Assembly (NCBI GenBank): GCA_024635465.1
Contig: JAGXIS010000091.1
Location: 1-6,563 of the forward strand
Direction: 5' to 3'
Origin: Bacteroidota bacterium
GTDB taxonomy: Bacteria; Bacteroidota; Rhodothermia; Balneolales; Balneolaceae
Length of the DNA: 6,563 bases
Shown: positions 1-6,543 of the stretch, piece by piece
Numbering within the stretch: position 1 is the stretch's first letter
Layout of the letters: each line of letters begins with the position of its first letter
The notes under the pieces: model-generated
Seen by the model: the letters and a program-made list of their open reading frames with translations, nothing else
Databases searched by the model: none
What the model was told of the DNA's origin: nothing
Translations under genes and position numbers: made by a program

Positions 1-1166
1 ATGCCGGACAAATGTTGAAACCTCCTCATCCTGTGGCATGGCTTGCATACACATTGGCAATGACCATCAACCCAAATAATCATGCCCTTGATGGCGGACC
101 CCCAACCTCCGCATTGGAAAAAGAGTGCATCAAAAAGCTGGCAGCTATGATCGGCTACAGGGATCCTTGTCTTGGGCACCTGACATCTACCGGAACCATC
201 GCCAATCTGGAAGCACTTTATGTCGCAAGGGAAAGTCACCCGGGAAAATCAATTGCAGCTACATCAAATGCCCATTACACACATCGTAGAATGTGTAAGG
301 TATTAAACGCTGATTTTCTTGAGATTCCTGTTGATGTCGATGGAAAACCCGATCTAAACTTCATCAAAAAGCACTCCGAAGAAATTGGAACATTAGTCGT
401 AACCATGGGCACAACAGGCCTTGGAATCGTAGAACCTCTCCATGAAATAAAAAAACTAGCTAATGAATTTAATTTCCGAATTCATGCTGATGCAGCTTAT
501 GGCGGGTTTTTCAAACTGATCGGTTCCGAACTCTCTTCGAAGTTGGATTGGGGAATTTTAGGGAGTTGCGACAGTGTCGTCATTGATCCGCATAAACATG
601 GGTTACAACCTTACGGATGTGGCAGTGTCATCTATAAAGACCCCGCAGTGGGTGCTTTTTTTAAACACGATTCTCCCTATACCTATTTCACATCAGATGA
701 GCTCCACCTAGGAGAAATAAGTCTTGAATGTTCTCGTGCAGGTGCATCTGCAGCCGCTCTTTGGGCAACATTGGAGCTACTGCCGTTATCCTCAACCGGA
801 CTGGGCAGTATACTTCTTAGCTGTAAAACCGCTGCTGAAAATTTCGCCGAATTGATATCTATGCAGCCTGATTGGTCCATATATCAACCTCCTCAACTCG
901 ATATTGTCGGGTACTTTAAGTTGCCTGCCAAAAAAAATATCAGTGAACTCAATCGAATTAGCAAAGAGATATTTCAAAAAGGGATGTCTGATAAAAAAGA
1001 AGGGTTCCACCTCAGTCTTTTTTCAATCCCGGCAGATCAATTCGTAATGAAATTTCCAGAGTTCAACCCGGATCGTCCACACGCAACAATTCTGAGAAGT
1101 GTATTTCTGAAAGCCGAACATGAAGATTTTGTGCCGCAACTCGCCGATCGGATATTTAACGCTTAA
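1..1166 (+). CDS. Group II PLP-dependent amino-acid decarboxylase, 5'-truncated by window edge
   Basis: The frame is open from base 3 (codons for A-G-Q, then M at 12), and GQMLKPPHPVAW is internal family sequence, so the ATG at 12 is probably not the start; the true N-terminus lies before the window. Numbering from that Met, the PLP-dependent aminotransferase fold is clear: NPNNHALDGGP (20-30) and a substrate-pocket Ser/Thr-rich stretch LTSTGTIANLEAL (57-69). The stacking histidine is in AHYTHRR (His88), the pyridine-nitrogen aspartate in HADAAYGGFF (Asp160), and the Schiff-base lysine in DPHKHG (Lys195, codon 594-596). A well-conserved block, YFTSDELHLGEISLECSRAG, follows. The family removes the alpha-carboxylate of an amino acid to give an amine; it is cytosolic and usually dimeric. 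The DPHKxGxxP form is nearer to the tyrosine/aspartate (MfnA-like) decarboxylases than to DPHKW-type aromatic decarboxylases. The substrate cannot be assigned. The gene converges with the glycosyltransferase gene, with 21 bp between stops. Confidence 0.9.
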   Translation, partial: AGQMLKPPHPVAWLAYTLAMTINPNNHALDGGPPTSALEKECIKKLAAMIGYRDPCLGHLTSTGTIANLEALYVARESHPGKSIAATSNAHYTHRRMCKVLNADFLEIPVDVDGKPDLNFIKKHSEEIGTLVVTMGTTGLGIVEPLHEIKKLANEFNFRIHADAAYGGFFKLIGSELSSKLDWGILGSCDSVVIDPHKHGLQPYGCGSVIYKDPAVGAFFKHDSPYTYFTSDELHLGEISLECSRAGASAAALWATLELLPLSSTGLGSILLSCKTAAENFAELISMQPDWSIYQPPQLDIVGYFKLPAKKNISELNRISKEIFQKGMSDKKEGFHLSLFSIPADQFVMKFPEFNPDRPHATILRSVFLKAEHEDFVPQLADRIFNA

Positions 1167-1185
1167 GCTGATAGCTGATAGCTGA
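1166..1185. repeat. Short tandem repeat, AGCTGAT x ~2.9
   Basis: Seven-base units AGCTGAT start at 1166 and 1173, with a partial unit AGCTGA at 1180-1185. The repeat begins on the last base of the decarboxylase stop codon and fills most of the 21-bp gap between two convergent genes. Each AGCT core is self-complementary and could pair with its neighbour across a 3-nt loop, but the stem is only 4 bp and no T-run follows on either strand, so I do not call it a terminator. Confidence 0.75.
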
Positions 1186-1187
1186 AT

Positions 1188-3548
1188 TTAAATATTGATA
1201 TCGAAAGCAGCTTCGTCTGCCCTATATCGAAAGGGATCCAGTTGATTCGCCATCGCATAAAAAGACTTTGCCTCCCCCTCTTCATTATTCTCCTTGTAAA
1301 CTTCAGCAGCCAGGAAAAAAAGCTCAGGGCTCGACGGATGACGCTCCAAGAGTTGATTTAACAACGGAATCGCTTTATCAAAATCTTTATCTGTCACCAT
1401 CATTTTTAGCTTAAAAAGCTCAAAGAGAGGATTGGAATCATCAGCCATCTGAATGTAATGGCGACATCTTGAGAAGATATTTTTATTGTAATAATAGAGA
1501 ATAAACAGAGTCAAGAGCTCATTGTCAGGTTTCACCTGCAAGAGTCTGTCTTCCATTGTTCTGAGCAGTTCTCTCTCATCCGCAATCAGAAGTGTCAAAA
1601 CGATCGTATAAAGTTCCTCTTCCGTCCATTTATTGCGCAGAATTTCTGTTCGTACTTCATTGGTGAGGTATTTTTTAATCGTATTTACCCACTCCTCATC
1701 CGGTTCCATTGGATTATAAGGGGCTCCCAATTTTTGAAATCGCATCGCATGGTTTCCTTCGGTCGATAACTTTCGCTCTTTTCCGGGGCTCCATTTTTTG
1801 AGAAATCGAGCTCTATTCTTCCATTTTGCTTCCGGATTCAGATGAAATGCCAAACTTTTGATAGAACTTCCCTGCTGATGATTAACTTGGGTATTCGCAC
1901 AAACGGCTAATGTACCCCCCTGTTCCTGTACCTGATTGCAGAAATCATTCATTTCAAAATAGCATGTCTGATAACCTTCATCCATTCGAACAAGAAGAGT
2001 ATTACGAATCATAAAACAGCAACTATCCACGCTTTCGGTTGTAAATATTTTCTCCTCCTTCACCGGCTCCAATTGCTGTGCTTTGTGTTCAGTTTTATCA
2101 ACTAATGGAGCGGTAATTGCAAATTCTTCTGACTTTTTAAACGTTTTAATCAACTGCGCCGGACAATCCCTATCAACCAAGACATCATTGTGCATTACCA
2201 TCACATATTTACCCTTAGCCAAACCGATCCCCTGGTTTACAGAAGCGGCAAATCCTTTGTTTATTTGATTAACAATTACTTTAATATTTAAGAACGATTT
2301 TTTAGTCAGTTGCTCCAGATAATCAAAAGTATCATCAATACTGGCATTATCAACGATGATCAGTTCAGTGGTGCTAGATTCTACAGCTTCGTCCAATTTT
2401 AAAAGAGTCTGTTCCAAGAGTACTTTACCATGACCCGTTGTAGGTATGACAACGGATAACTCAATTTCTCCACTCGGTTTCACCTCTTCATTCACCTCTT
2501 CATTCACCTCAGGTGACATTGCCACTTCATCCTTCTCATTCGTTACTTCAGTCTCCTTAGCTACTTCTGCCTCTTTCGCTTTTTCAGTCTCCTTCGCTTC
2601 CTCTGCCTCTTTCGCTTTTTCAGCTTTTTGCTCTTTGAATATGTTATGCTTTAACTCAGCTGCTTCAACATGCCTTCTCAGTTTTTCCAGAGAAGTTATT
2701 TTAATTCTTAGCGCTTCCTGATTGGAGGGATTACGTTTTAAAAATTGGTTGATCAGTTCAAGTGACTTGTTGGCATCCCCTTTTTGCAAATAGTGACGCG
2801 ACTCTACCAAATTCTGATTGTCGCTTTCTATTTTTTTTGTGGCAAAATCAGCATCTCCAAGTTTCTCGACCAACTCTTGCCTCTGCATCTGATTTACATT
2901 CATTCGTAAACCACTGTACAAAAACTCTTTTTGATCATTTGGCCCTGCAAATATTGATTGGTCTTCCGATATGACAAAAAATGGATCCGTTTTAATCCAT
3001 CTGTTTTCATTTTTTAATCTGAATGCAAGTTCAGCACCATGTAACTGATCCATAAATGGATTAAAAAACAGTTGATTCGGGGTGACTATATTTTTATTCC
3101 AAACCAAACAACTGTCATCCGGAAGATCTCCTTCTCCCGATGCATCTACCCATTTCAAACCATCATCAGGCAAGTTGTAGTCCAGTACCCAAAATGCAGC
3201 GGGTTCAGATACAAATCGATTCACAGCTTCCGCGAGAAGACCTTCATTGAGTTTGTCTGCCCGAAGTGGCGCCCAAATTATAGATCCTTCAGCTTGAAGA
3301 ATCGCCTCATTTAAGGATATACCACGACCTCGAGACCGGCTGTGTTCAAAAAGATAAACCCGGTCATTATCACTTTTACTGATCTCTCTTTCAATAAATT
3401 TGGAAGTAACCACATCTGAAGCATCATTGATGATGATGACCTCATAATTGCCACTTTTGAACTGCAGAACATCACTCAAAAGCTCATTAAAATGTTGCTC
3501 TTTGGCATGAGTTGTTAAAATAATCGAGAGTCGGACTGTGTCTTTCAT
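1188..3548 (-). CDS. Dual GT2-domain glycosyltransferase with TPR-like regions and charged repeat linker
   Basis: This 786-residue protein holds two GT-A fold family 2 domains. Domain 1 (about 6-215) opens with LSIILTTHAK and has the nucleotide-binding strand EVIIINDASD (36-45). Where GT2 enzymes carry a DXD motif it reads IIWAPLRADKL (90-100), so metal binding there is doubtful. Residues 246-300 look like TPR helices (QKGDANKSLELINQFLKRNP). Residues 308-357 form an Ala/Glu/Lys linker. Domain 2 (about 362-570) looks complete: SVVIPTTGHG, ELIIVDNASIDDT (395-407), DXD-like MHNDVLV (452-458), candidate catalytic base Glu532 in CYFEMNDF, and His557. The C-terminus (about 620-775) is helical and ends in a TPR-like pair (DKAIPLLNQLLERHPSSPEL). 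No signal peptide or membrane segment is seen, so it is probably cytosolic, transferring an NDP-sugar to a glycan, lipid or protein; acceptor unknown. It lies 48 bp downstream of the VOC gene on the same strand. The start ATG has no Shine-Dalgarno sequence but sits directly before the first GT strand. Confidence 0.9.
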   Translation of the reverse strand: MKDTVRLSIILTTHAKEQHFNELLSDVLQFKSGNYEVIIINDASDVVTSKFIEREISKSDNDRVYLFEHSRSRGRGISLNEAILQAEGSIIWAPLRADKLNEGLLAEAVNRFVSEPAAFWVLDYNLPDDGLKWVDASGEGDLPDDSCLVWNKNIVTPNQLFFNPFMDQLHGAELAFRLKNENRWIKTDPFFVISEDQSIFAGPNDQKEFLYSGLRMNVNQMQRQELVEKLGDADFATKKIESDNQNLVESRHYLQKGDANKSLELINQFLKRNPSNQEALRIKITSLEKLRRHVEAAELKHNIFKEQKAEKAKEAEEAKETEKAKEAEVAKETEVTNEKDEVAMSPEVNEEVNEEVKPSGEIELSVVIPTTGHGKVLLEQTLLKLDEAVESSTTELIIVDNASIDDTFDYLEQLTKKSFLNIKVIVNQINKGFAASVNQGIGLAKGKYVMVMHNDVLVDRDCPAQLIKTFKKSEEFAITAPLVDKTEHKAQQLEPVKEEKIFTTESVDSCCFMIRNTLLVRMDEGYQTCYFEMNDFCNQVQEQGGTLAVCANTQVNHQQGSSIKSLAFHLNPEAKWKNRARFLKKWSPGKERKLSTEGNHAMRFQKLGAPYNPMEPDEEWVNTIKKYLTNEVRTEILRNKWTEEELYTIVLTLLIADERELLRTMEDRLLQVKPDNELLTLFILYYYNKNIFSRCRHYIQMADDSNPLFELFKLKMMVTDKDFDKAIPLLNQLLERHPSSPELFFLAAEVYKENNEEGEAKSFYAMANQLDPFRYRADEAAFDINI
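2481..2510 (-). repeat. 12-bp tandem repeat in glycosyltransferase linker
   Basis: The plus strand carries CACCTCTTCATT twice without mismatch (2481-2492, 2493-2504), then CACCTC. Read on the minus strand it encodes EVNEEVNEEV (residues 347-356), the end of the acidic linker just before the second glycosyltransferase domain. Units of 12 bp keep frame, so copy-number change would only lengthen or shorten the linker. Confidence 0.8.
2547..2618 (-). repeat. 36-bp tandem duplication in glycosyltransferase linker
   Basis: Bases 2547-2582 and 2583-2618 are two copies of a 36-bp unit that differ at 3 positions. They encode KAKEAEVAKETE (residues 323-334) and KAKEAEEAKETE (311-322), one residue apart. 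The segment is a likely charged helix or flexible spacer between the TPR-like region and the second glycosyltransferase domain. Near identity at the DNA level points to a fairly recent in-frame duplication. Confidence 0.85.
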
Positions 3549-3596
3549 GAATAGTTTTAAAAGGACTCAAAAAATGGTTTTGTCATTCAATTTGAT

Positions 3597-4016
3597 CTAT
3601 TTGGCAAATATCTGGGTTTCGTCTTTAAATGCCTTAAACTCAAGTGCATTTCCGCTCGGATCCAGAAAAAACATGGTCGCCTGTTCACCGGGGTTTCCCT
3701 CAAATCGAATATAGGGTTCGATTACAAATTCCTGACCGGCATCCTTCAACCGCTTCGCAAGTTTATCAAATTCACCCCATTCCAGGATTACCCCGAAATG
3801 TTTAGCCGGTACGGCATGTCCGTCAACTTCATTGGACGCCGATCTGCCTGCATCTTCCGGACTTAAATGTGCAACTACCTGATGTCCCCAAAAATCAAAA
3901 TCGATCCATTTATCCGAACTCCTTCCGGTCTTACAACCTAAAAGATCTCTATAAAACTTCATCGTTTCATCAAGTTCTTTTACAGGAAATGCAAGGTGAA
4001 ACCGCGGAATACTCAT
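3597..4016 (-). CDS. VOC-superfamily (glyoxalase/dioxygenase-fold) protein
   Basis: The 139-residue protein is a single vicinal-oxygen-chelate unit of two beta-alpha-beta-beta-beta modules, the usual length for stand-alone members. Module 1 starts at RFHLAFPVKELDETMKFYRD (5-24); module 2 starts at HFGVILEW (73-80) and ends with FFLDPSGNALEFKAF (116-130). By analogy with type I extradiol dioxygenases and glyoxalases, His7, His73 and Glu126 are the probable metal ligands. The stretches GRSSDKWIDF, YIRFEGNPGEQATMFF and LEFKAF match a widespread subfamily often annotated as a glyoxalase or dioxygenase of unknown substrate. It is probably a cytosolic metalloenzyme; the reaction is not assignable, so names such as bleomycin resistance would be over-calls. 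The ATG is chosen because it lies a few residues before the first strand; its leader is AT-rich with no Shine-Dalgarno. The gene follows DUF1499 by 97 bp of sequence after the stop region and precedes the glycosyltransferase by 48 bp. Confidence 0.9.
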   Translation of the reverse strand: MSIPRFHLAFPVKELDETMKFYRDLLGCKTGRSSDKWIDFDFWGHQVVAHLSPEDAGRSASNEVDGHAVPAKHFGVILEWGEFDKLAKRLKDAGQEFVIEPYIRFEGNPGEQATMFFLDPSGNALEFKAFKDETQIFAK

Positions 4017-4038
4017 AATTTTTTTATTATTTAAAATT

Positions 4039-4069
4039 GAAATTTAAAAAGAGTGCCGGCTCATTTCAA
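4039..4069 (-). promoter_or_regulatory. Candidate Bacteroidota-type promoter for the VOC gene
   Basis: On the minus strand TTG (4069-4067) is followed after exactly 20 bases by TAAATTTC (4046-4039). This is one mismatch from the TAnnTTTG -7 element known in Bacteroidota, with -33-like TTG spacing. The -7 element ends 22 bases before the VOC ATG, giving a short leader. In AT-rich DNA such matches arise by chance, so this is a candidate only. Confidence 0.35.
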
Positions 4070-4071
4070 CA

Positions 4072-4107
4072 GAATTCAATATCACTTTATATTGTGATTA
4101 ATGAATC
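4072..4107. repeat. Imperfect inverted repeat upstream of the VOC promoter candidate
   Basis: The arms pair as GA/TC, then (one bulged A) TTCA/TGAA, then after a small internal loop ATCAC/GTGAT, around an 8-nt centre (4086-4093). That is 11 paired positions in 36 bp. It lies just upstream of the TTG element proposed for the VOC gene and just downstream of the DUF1499 stop. It could be an operator or a transcript-end structure; no T-run follows on the minus strand. Confidence 0.45.
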
Positions 4108-4126
4108 AGGAGATCTCAGATCTCTT
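4108..4126 (-). other. Hairpin with the DUF1499 stop codon in its loop
   Basis: AGGAGATC (4108-4115) and GATCTCTT (4119-4126) pair over 8 positions including one G-T wobble, with loop TCA at 4116-4118. On the minus strand that loop is the TGA stop codon of the DUF1499 gene. It directly abuts the larger inverted repeat at 4072-4107. The stem is perfect enough to be worth recording, but with no U-run after it on the minus strand I do not call it an intrinsic terminator. Confidence 0.4.
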
Positions 4127-4835
4127 GGGATAAATCGTTTAAAAAACTGTCGATTCGATCTGCATTTACGCCAATATCGCTCCCCCCAATTCTGGATTTG
4201 GATCTCATATCCACGCGTGTTCCCCCATCAACGGCAGTAAAACGGAGGACTACATCATCTTTAAATCCAAACCAGGGTAATTCTTCGGTAGCTTCAATTC
4301 GACCTTCATTGCGGTTGATTGCAACCAGACTCCATTTTTTTTCATATATAATCAAAACTGCCCGATCCATTACATCCTGTAAATCCTCTTCTAAAATAAG
4401 TGGTTGAATTTCAGGGTATGACTCTTCTTGAGAAATTCTGACATCCCCACCTTCATACTCCGGAGGGTTTGGAGCATCCTCTCTCAGGCGTAATATGGCT
4501 ACAAATTCCGGTGGATTTACAAAATCAGTTGTAATGTCATGAATAGGTGGTACGGAACGAGCTTGGTACTGCCAGTAGAGAGCTGTCAAAGAGACAAGAA
4601 CAGTGACCAAAAATGCAAAAACAACCATTGCAATGGCTTTGGTTTCAGACTTTCTCAGAAACCATAACGCAATCAAATTCAATATTGTGATGCCGAAAGC
4701 TGCATAGGCACTATATCTTAATACCGTAAACGCAAAACCAAGCGACCAAATATCCCACTGATATCCGTAACCACTGATCAGAAAAGTGAAACAAACAGCA
4801 ATTGAAACATAAAAAAGTATTCGGGATGTGACCAT
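4116..4835 (-). CDS. DUF1499 family protein with N-terminal membrane domain
   Basis: This 239-residue protein has three hydrophobic segments (about 5-22, 38-60 and 67-88), the third followed by a probably extramembrane C-terminal domain (about 96-239). That domain carries the DUF1499 signature: PPIHDITTDFVNPPEF (96-111), SYPEIQPL (139-146), a conserved Trp in KKWSLVA (166-172), GRIEATEELPWFGFKDDVVL (178-197), and VDMRSKSRIGGSDIGVNADRI (from 208). The family has no established biochemical function; I do not assign one. The N-terminal membrane region plus DUF1499 is a recurrent layout in the family, so this looks full length. The start is fixed by the first hydrophobic segment beginning within a few residues. 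It is transcribed divergently from gltX and is the first gene of the leftward block, 99 bp ahead of the VOC gene. Its stop codon sits in the loop of a small hairpin. Confidence 0.88.
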   Translation of the reverse strand: MVTSRILFYVSIAVCFTFLISGYGYQWDIWSLGFAFTVLRYSAYAAFGITILNLIALWFLRKSETKAIAMVVFAFLVTVLVSLTALYWQYQARSVPPIHDITTDFVNPPEFVAILRLREDAPNPPEYEGGDVRISQEESYPEIQPLILEEDLQDVMDRAVLIIYEKKWSLVAINRNEGRIEATEELPWFGFKDDVVLRFTAVDGGTRVDMRSKSRIGGSDIGVNADRIDSFLNDLSQEI

Positions 4836-4860
4836 ATCAATATTTTAAATCCAGGTTATC

Positions 4861-4868
4861 CAAATGTA
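4861..4868 (-). promoter_or_regulatory. Candidate -7 element of the DUF1499 gene promoter
   Basis: The minus strand reads TACATTTG, an exact match to the Bacteroidota -7 consensus TAnnTTTG, ending 25 bases before the DUF1499 ATG. No clear TTG lies about 20 bases upstream, so only half of the expected promoter is present. The rest of the 149-bp divergent region (4836-4984) is AT-rich; on the gltX side I see only TATTTTTA at 4938-4945, one base off the same consensus and too weak to call. Confidence 0.35.
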
Positions 4869-4984
4869 ATAAATCATACGCACATTTTTTACTTTATCAT
4901 TATCCTGATTTAATTAGCCATCGTTAAGAATTCCCCGTATTTTTAAATCAGAATTTTATTGATAAAAATAACCCTACTATTTAC

Positions 4985-6472
4985 ATGAAAGGCAATATCC
5001 GCGTTCGATTTGCACCATCTCCTACCGGTTTTCTACATATCGGCGGACTCAGAACAGCACTATACAACTATCTTTTTGCAAAACACCATAACGGTAAATT
5101 TATTCTTCGGATTGAGGATACGGATCAGAACAGATATGTTGAAGAAGCAGAACAGGATATTTTAGATTCGTTGGAATGGGCAGGCATTGAAATTGATGAA
5201 GGACCTCACAAAAAAGGTGACTATGGTCCTTACAGACAGAGCGAACGAAAGGAAATTTATCACATGTACGCTGATGAACTGATTAAATCAGGTGCTGCTT
5301 ATTACGCTTTTGACACAACGGAAGAGTTGGATCAGATGAGGGAAAGGCTTGTGAAATCCGGCAATCCATCTCCAAAATATGATTCCATCACTCGCCAATC
5401 TATGATAAATAGCTTAACCCTTCCATCTGAAGAGGTCGAAAGAAGGCTCGAAGCCGGTGATGAGTATGTCGTGCGTTTGAAAGTGCCCCGCAGGGAAACG
5501 ATTCGTTTTGACGATATCATCAGGGGTCACGTTTCATTTGAGTCAAAAGGATTGGACGATCAGGTTTTACTCAAATCAGATGGCATGCCTACTTACCACC
5601 TCGCTAATGTCGTGGACGATCACAGTATGGAGATTTCTCATGTAATCAGGGGTGAAGAGTGGCTCAGCAGTACTCCAAAGCATGTGCTTCTATATGAAGC
5701 CTTTGGCTGGGAGATGCCACAAATGGCACATCTGCCACTGATAATGTCGCCCAGTGGTGGCAAACTTTCTAAACGGAAAGCTGAATCAGACGGGATATCT
5801 ATCAATACGAAAGATTACATGAAAAATCACTATGAGCCGGAAGCTCTCATTAATTTTCTGGCATACCTGGGATGGAGTCCGGGAGATGATAGCGAAATTC
5901 ACACCATGGAATCACTTTGCAATCTTTTTACTCTGGACAGAGTAAGCAAAGGGGGAGCTGTTTTTAATCATAAAAAACTCCTCTGGTATAATGAAAACTA
6001 TTTAAGGGAAGAGAGTGATCAGGATATTGCAGCAAGAGTAAAAAAAATTACGGACGATCCTTCAATACTAGAGGCCGATGATCAGTTTCTTGAAAATGCT
6101 GTCCATTTACTTAAAGATAGAGTGAGTAAGATTGACGAACTGATCACCATGGGTAGTTTTTTCTTTCACGACCCAAAAGAGTATGATGAGAATGCTCTCA
6201 AGAAGTGGAAAGCAGATAGTTCTGAATTGGTCTCACTTTACAGAAAAAATATCGAATCCCTTTCAACAGAAGTATTCAAAGCAGATACATTAAAAACTCA
6301 CCTGGAAGAAGTAATTAACCAACAAGAAGTCGGGTTTGGTAAATTAATGATGCCTCTTCGAATCGCCGTCACAGGATTGGGTTTTGGACCGGATCTTTTC
6401 ACATCGATGGAACTTTTGGGTAAAGAAACTGTTCTAAGAAGAATTGATAGCGCCTTAAAAAAATTGGATTGA
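4985..6472 (+). CDS. gltX: Glutamyl-tRNA synthetase
   Basis: This cytosolic enzyme attaches glutamate to tRNA-Glu using ATP. It is a class I synthetase, and its 495 residues fit the bacterial length of about 470-510. The Rossmann fold begins with RVRFAPSPTGFLHIGGLRTA (6-25), which contains the HIGH-type motif HIGG (18-21). RIEDTDQNR (42-50) lines the glutamate/ATP site. DGMPTYHLANVVDDH (199-213) and HVIRGEEWLSSTPKH (219-233) are family hallmarks, and the KMSKS motif is KLSKR (260-264). The remaining C-terminal part (about 330-495) is the helical stem-contact and anticodon-binding region. The segment at 105-115 (AYYAFDTTEEL) has no zinc-binding cysteines, unlike the E. coli enzyme. Whether it is strictly tRNA-Glu-specific or also charges tRNA-Gln cannot be told from what I see. 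The ATG lies a few residues before the first strand, with an AT-rich leader and no Shine-Dalgarno. It is flanked by a divergent gene and a terminator, so it is probably monocistronic. Confidence 0.97.
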   Translation: MKGNIRVRFAPSPTGFLHIGGLRTALYNYLFAKHHNGKFILRIEDTDQNRYVEEAEQDILDSLEWAGIEIDEGPHKKGDYGPYRQSERKEIYHMYADELIKSGAAYYAFDTTEELDQMRERLVKSGNPSPKYDSITRQSMINSLTLPSEEVERRLEAGDEYVVRLKVPRRETIRFDDIIRGHVSFESKGLDDQVLLKSDGMPTYHLANVVDDHSMEISHVIRGEEWLSSTPKHVLLYEAFGWEMPQMAHLPLIMSPSGGKLSKRKAESDGISINTKDYMKNHYEPEALINFLAYLGWSPGDDSEIHTMESLCNLFTLDRVSKGGAVFNHKKLLWYNENYLREESDQDIAARVKKITDDPSILEADDQFLENAVHLLKDRVSKIDELITMGSFFFHDPKEYDENALKKWKADSSELVSLYRKNIESLSTEVFKADTLKTHLEEVINQQEVGFGKLMMPLRIAVTGLGFGPDLFTSMELLGKETVLRRIDSALKKLD

Positions 6473-6489
6473 TTTTTCGATCCGTTTTT
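6465..6489 (+). terminator. Probable intrinsic terminator of gltX
   Basis: TGGATTG (6465-6471) pairs with CGATCCG (6478-6484) over 7 positions, two of them G-T wobbles, around the 6-nt loop ATTTTT, followed at once by five T residues (6485-6489). The 5' arm covers the last two codons and part of the TGA stop. The form is right, but the stem is short and only partly GC, so it may be weak. Confidence 0.5.
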
Positions 6490-6543
6490 AACATTTAGTG
6501 GTGCTTACTTGTCAACCTTAAACATTTAGGTATTAAAAATGTT
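6490..6543. repeat. 9-bp direct repeat and AT-rich inverted repeat after gltX
   Basis: AACATTTAG occurs at 6490-6498 and again at 6521-6529, 31 bases apart. The second copy also starts a perfect 7-bp inverted repeat, AACATTT (6521-6527) with AAATGTT (6537-6543), around a 9-nt centre. This could belong to the control region of a gene beyond the window. I see no coding region, tRNA or other RNA gene in 6473-6563. Confidence 0.4.

Noticed and set aside
1161..1168. GCTTAAGC palindrome over the decarboxylase stop codon as a terminator or binding site
   Set aside because: Only 8 bp with no loop and no T-run; such palindromes are common by chance.
2504..2516. Palindrome TCACCT-C-AGGTGA
   Set aside because: It has a 1-nt centre, lies inside coding sequence and arises from the Glu/Val-rich repeat; no sign of regulation nearby.
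2446..2721. Plus-strand open frame of 91 codons rich in Ser, Phe and Ala
   Set aside because: It is the antisense shadow of the Glu/Lys/Ala linker of the glycosyltransferase; its low complexity simply mirrors those repeats.
3597..4016. Bleomycin-resistance or antibiotic-resistance function for the VOC protein
   Set aside because: The fold is shared, but the sequence matches a general VOC subfamily and there is no resistance context.
4037..4240. Plus-strand open frame of 67 codons over the DUF1499 3' end
   Set aside because: No recognisable domain, and most of it overlaps the conserved DUF1499 domain on the other strand.
4985..6472. Glutaminyl-tRNA synthetase or the truncated tRNA-modifying paralogue (GluQ-RS)
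   Set aside because: Full-length C-terminal region and the KLSKR and DGMPTYHLANVVDDH motifs fit GltX; GluQ-RS lacks the anticodon-binding part and is about 300 residues.
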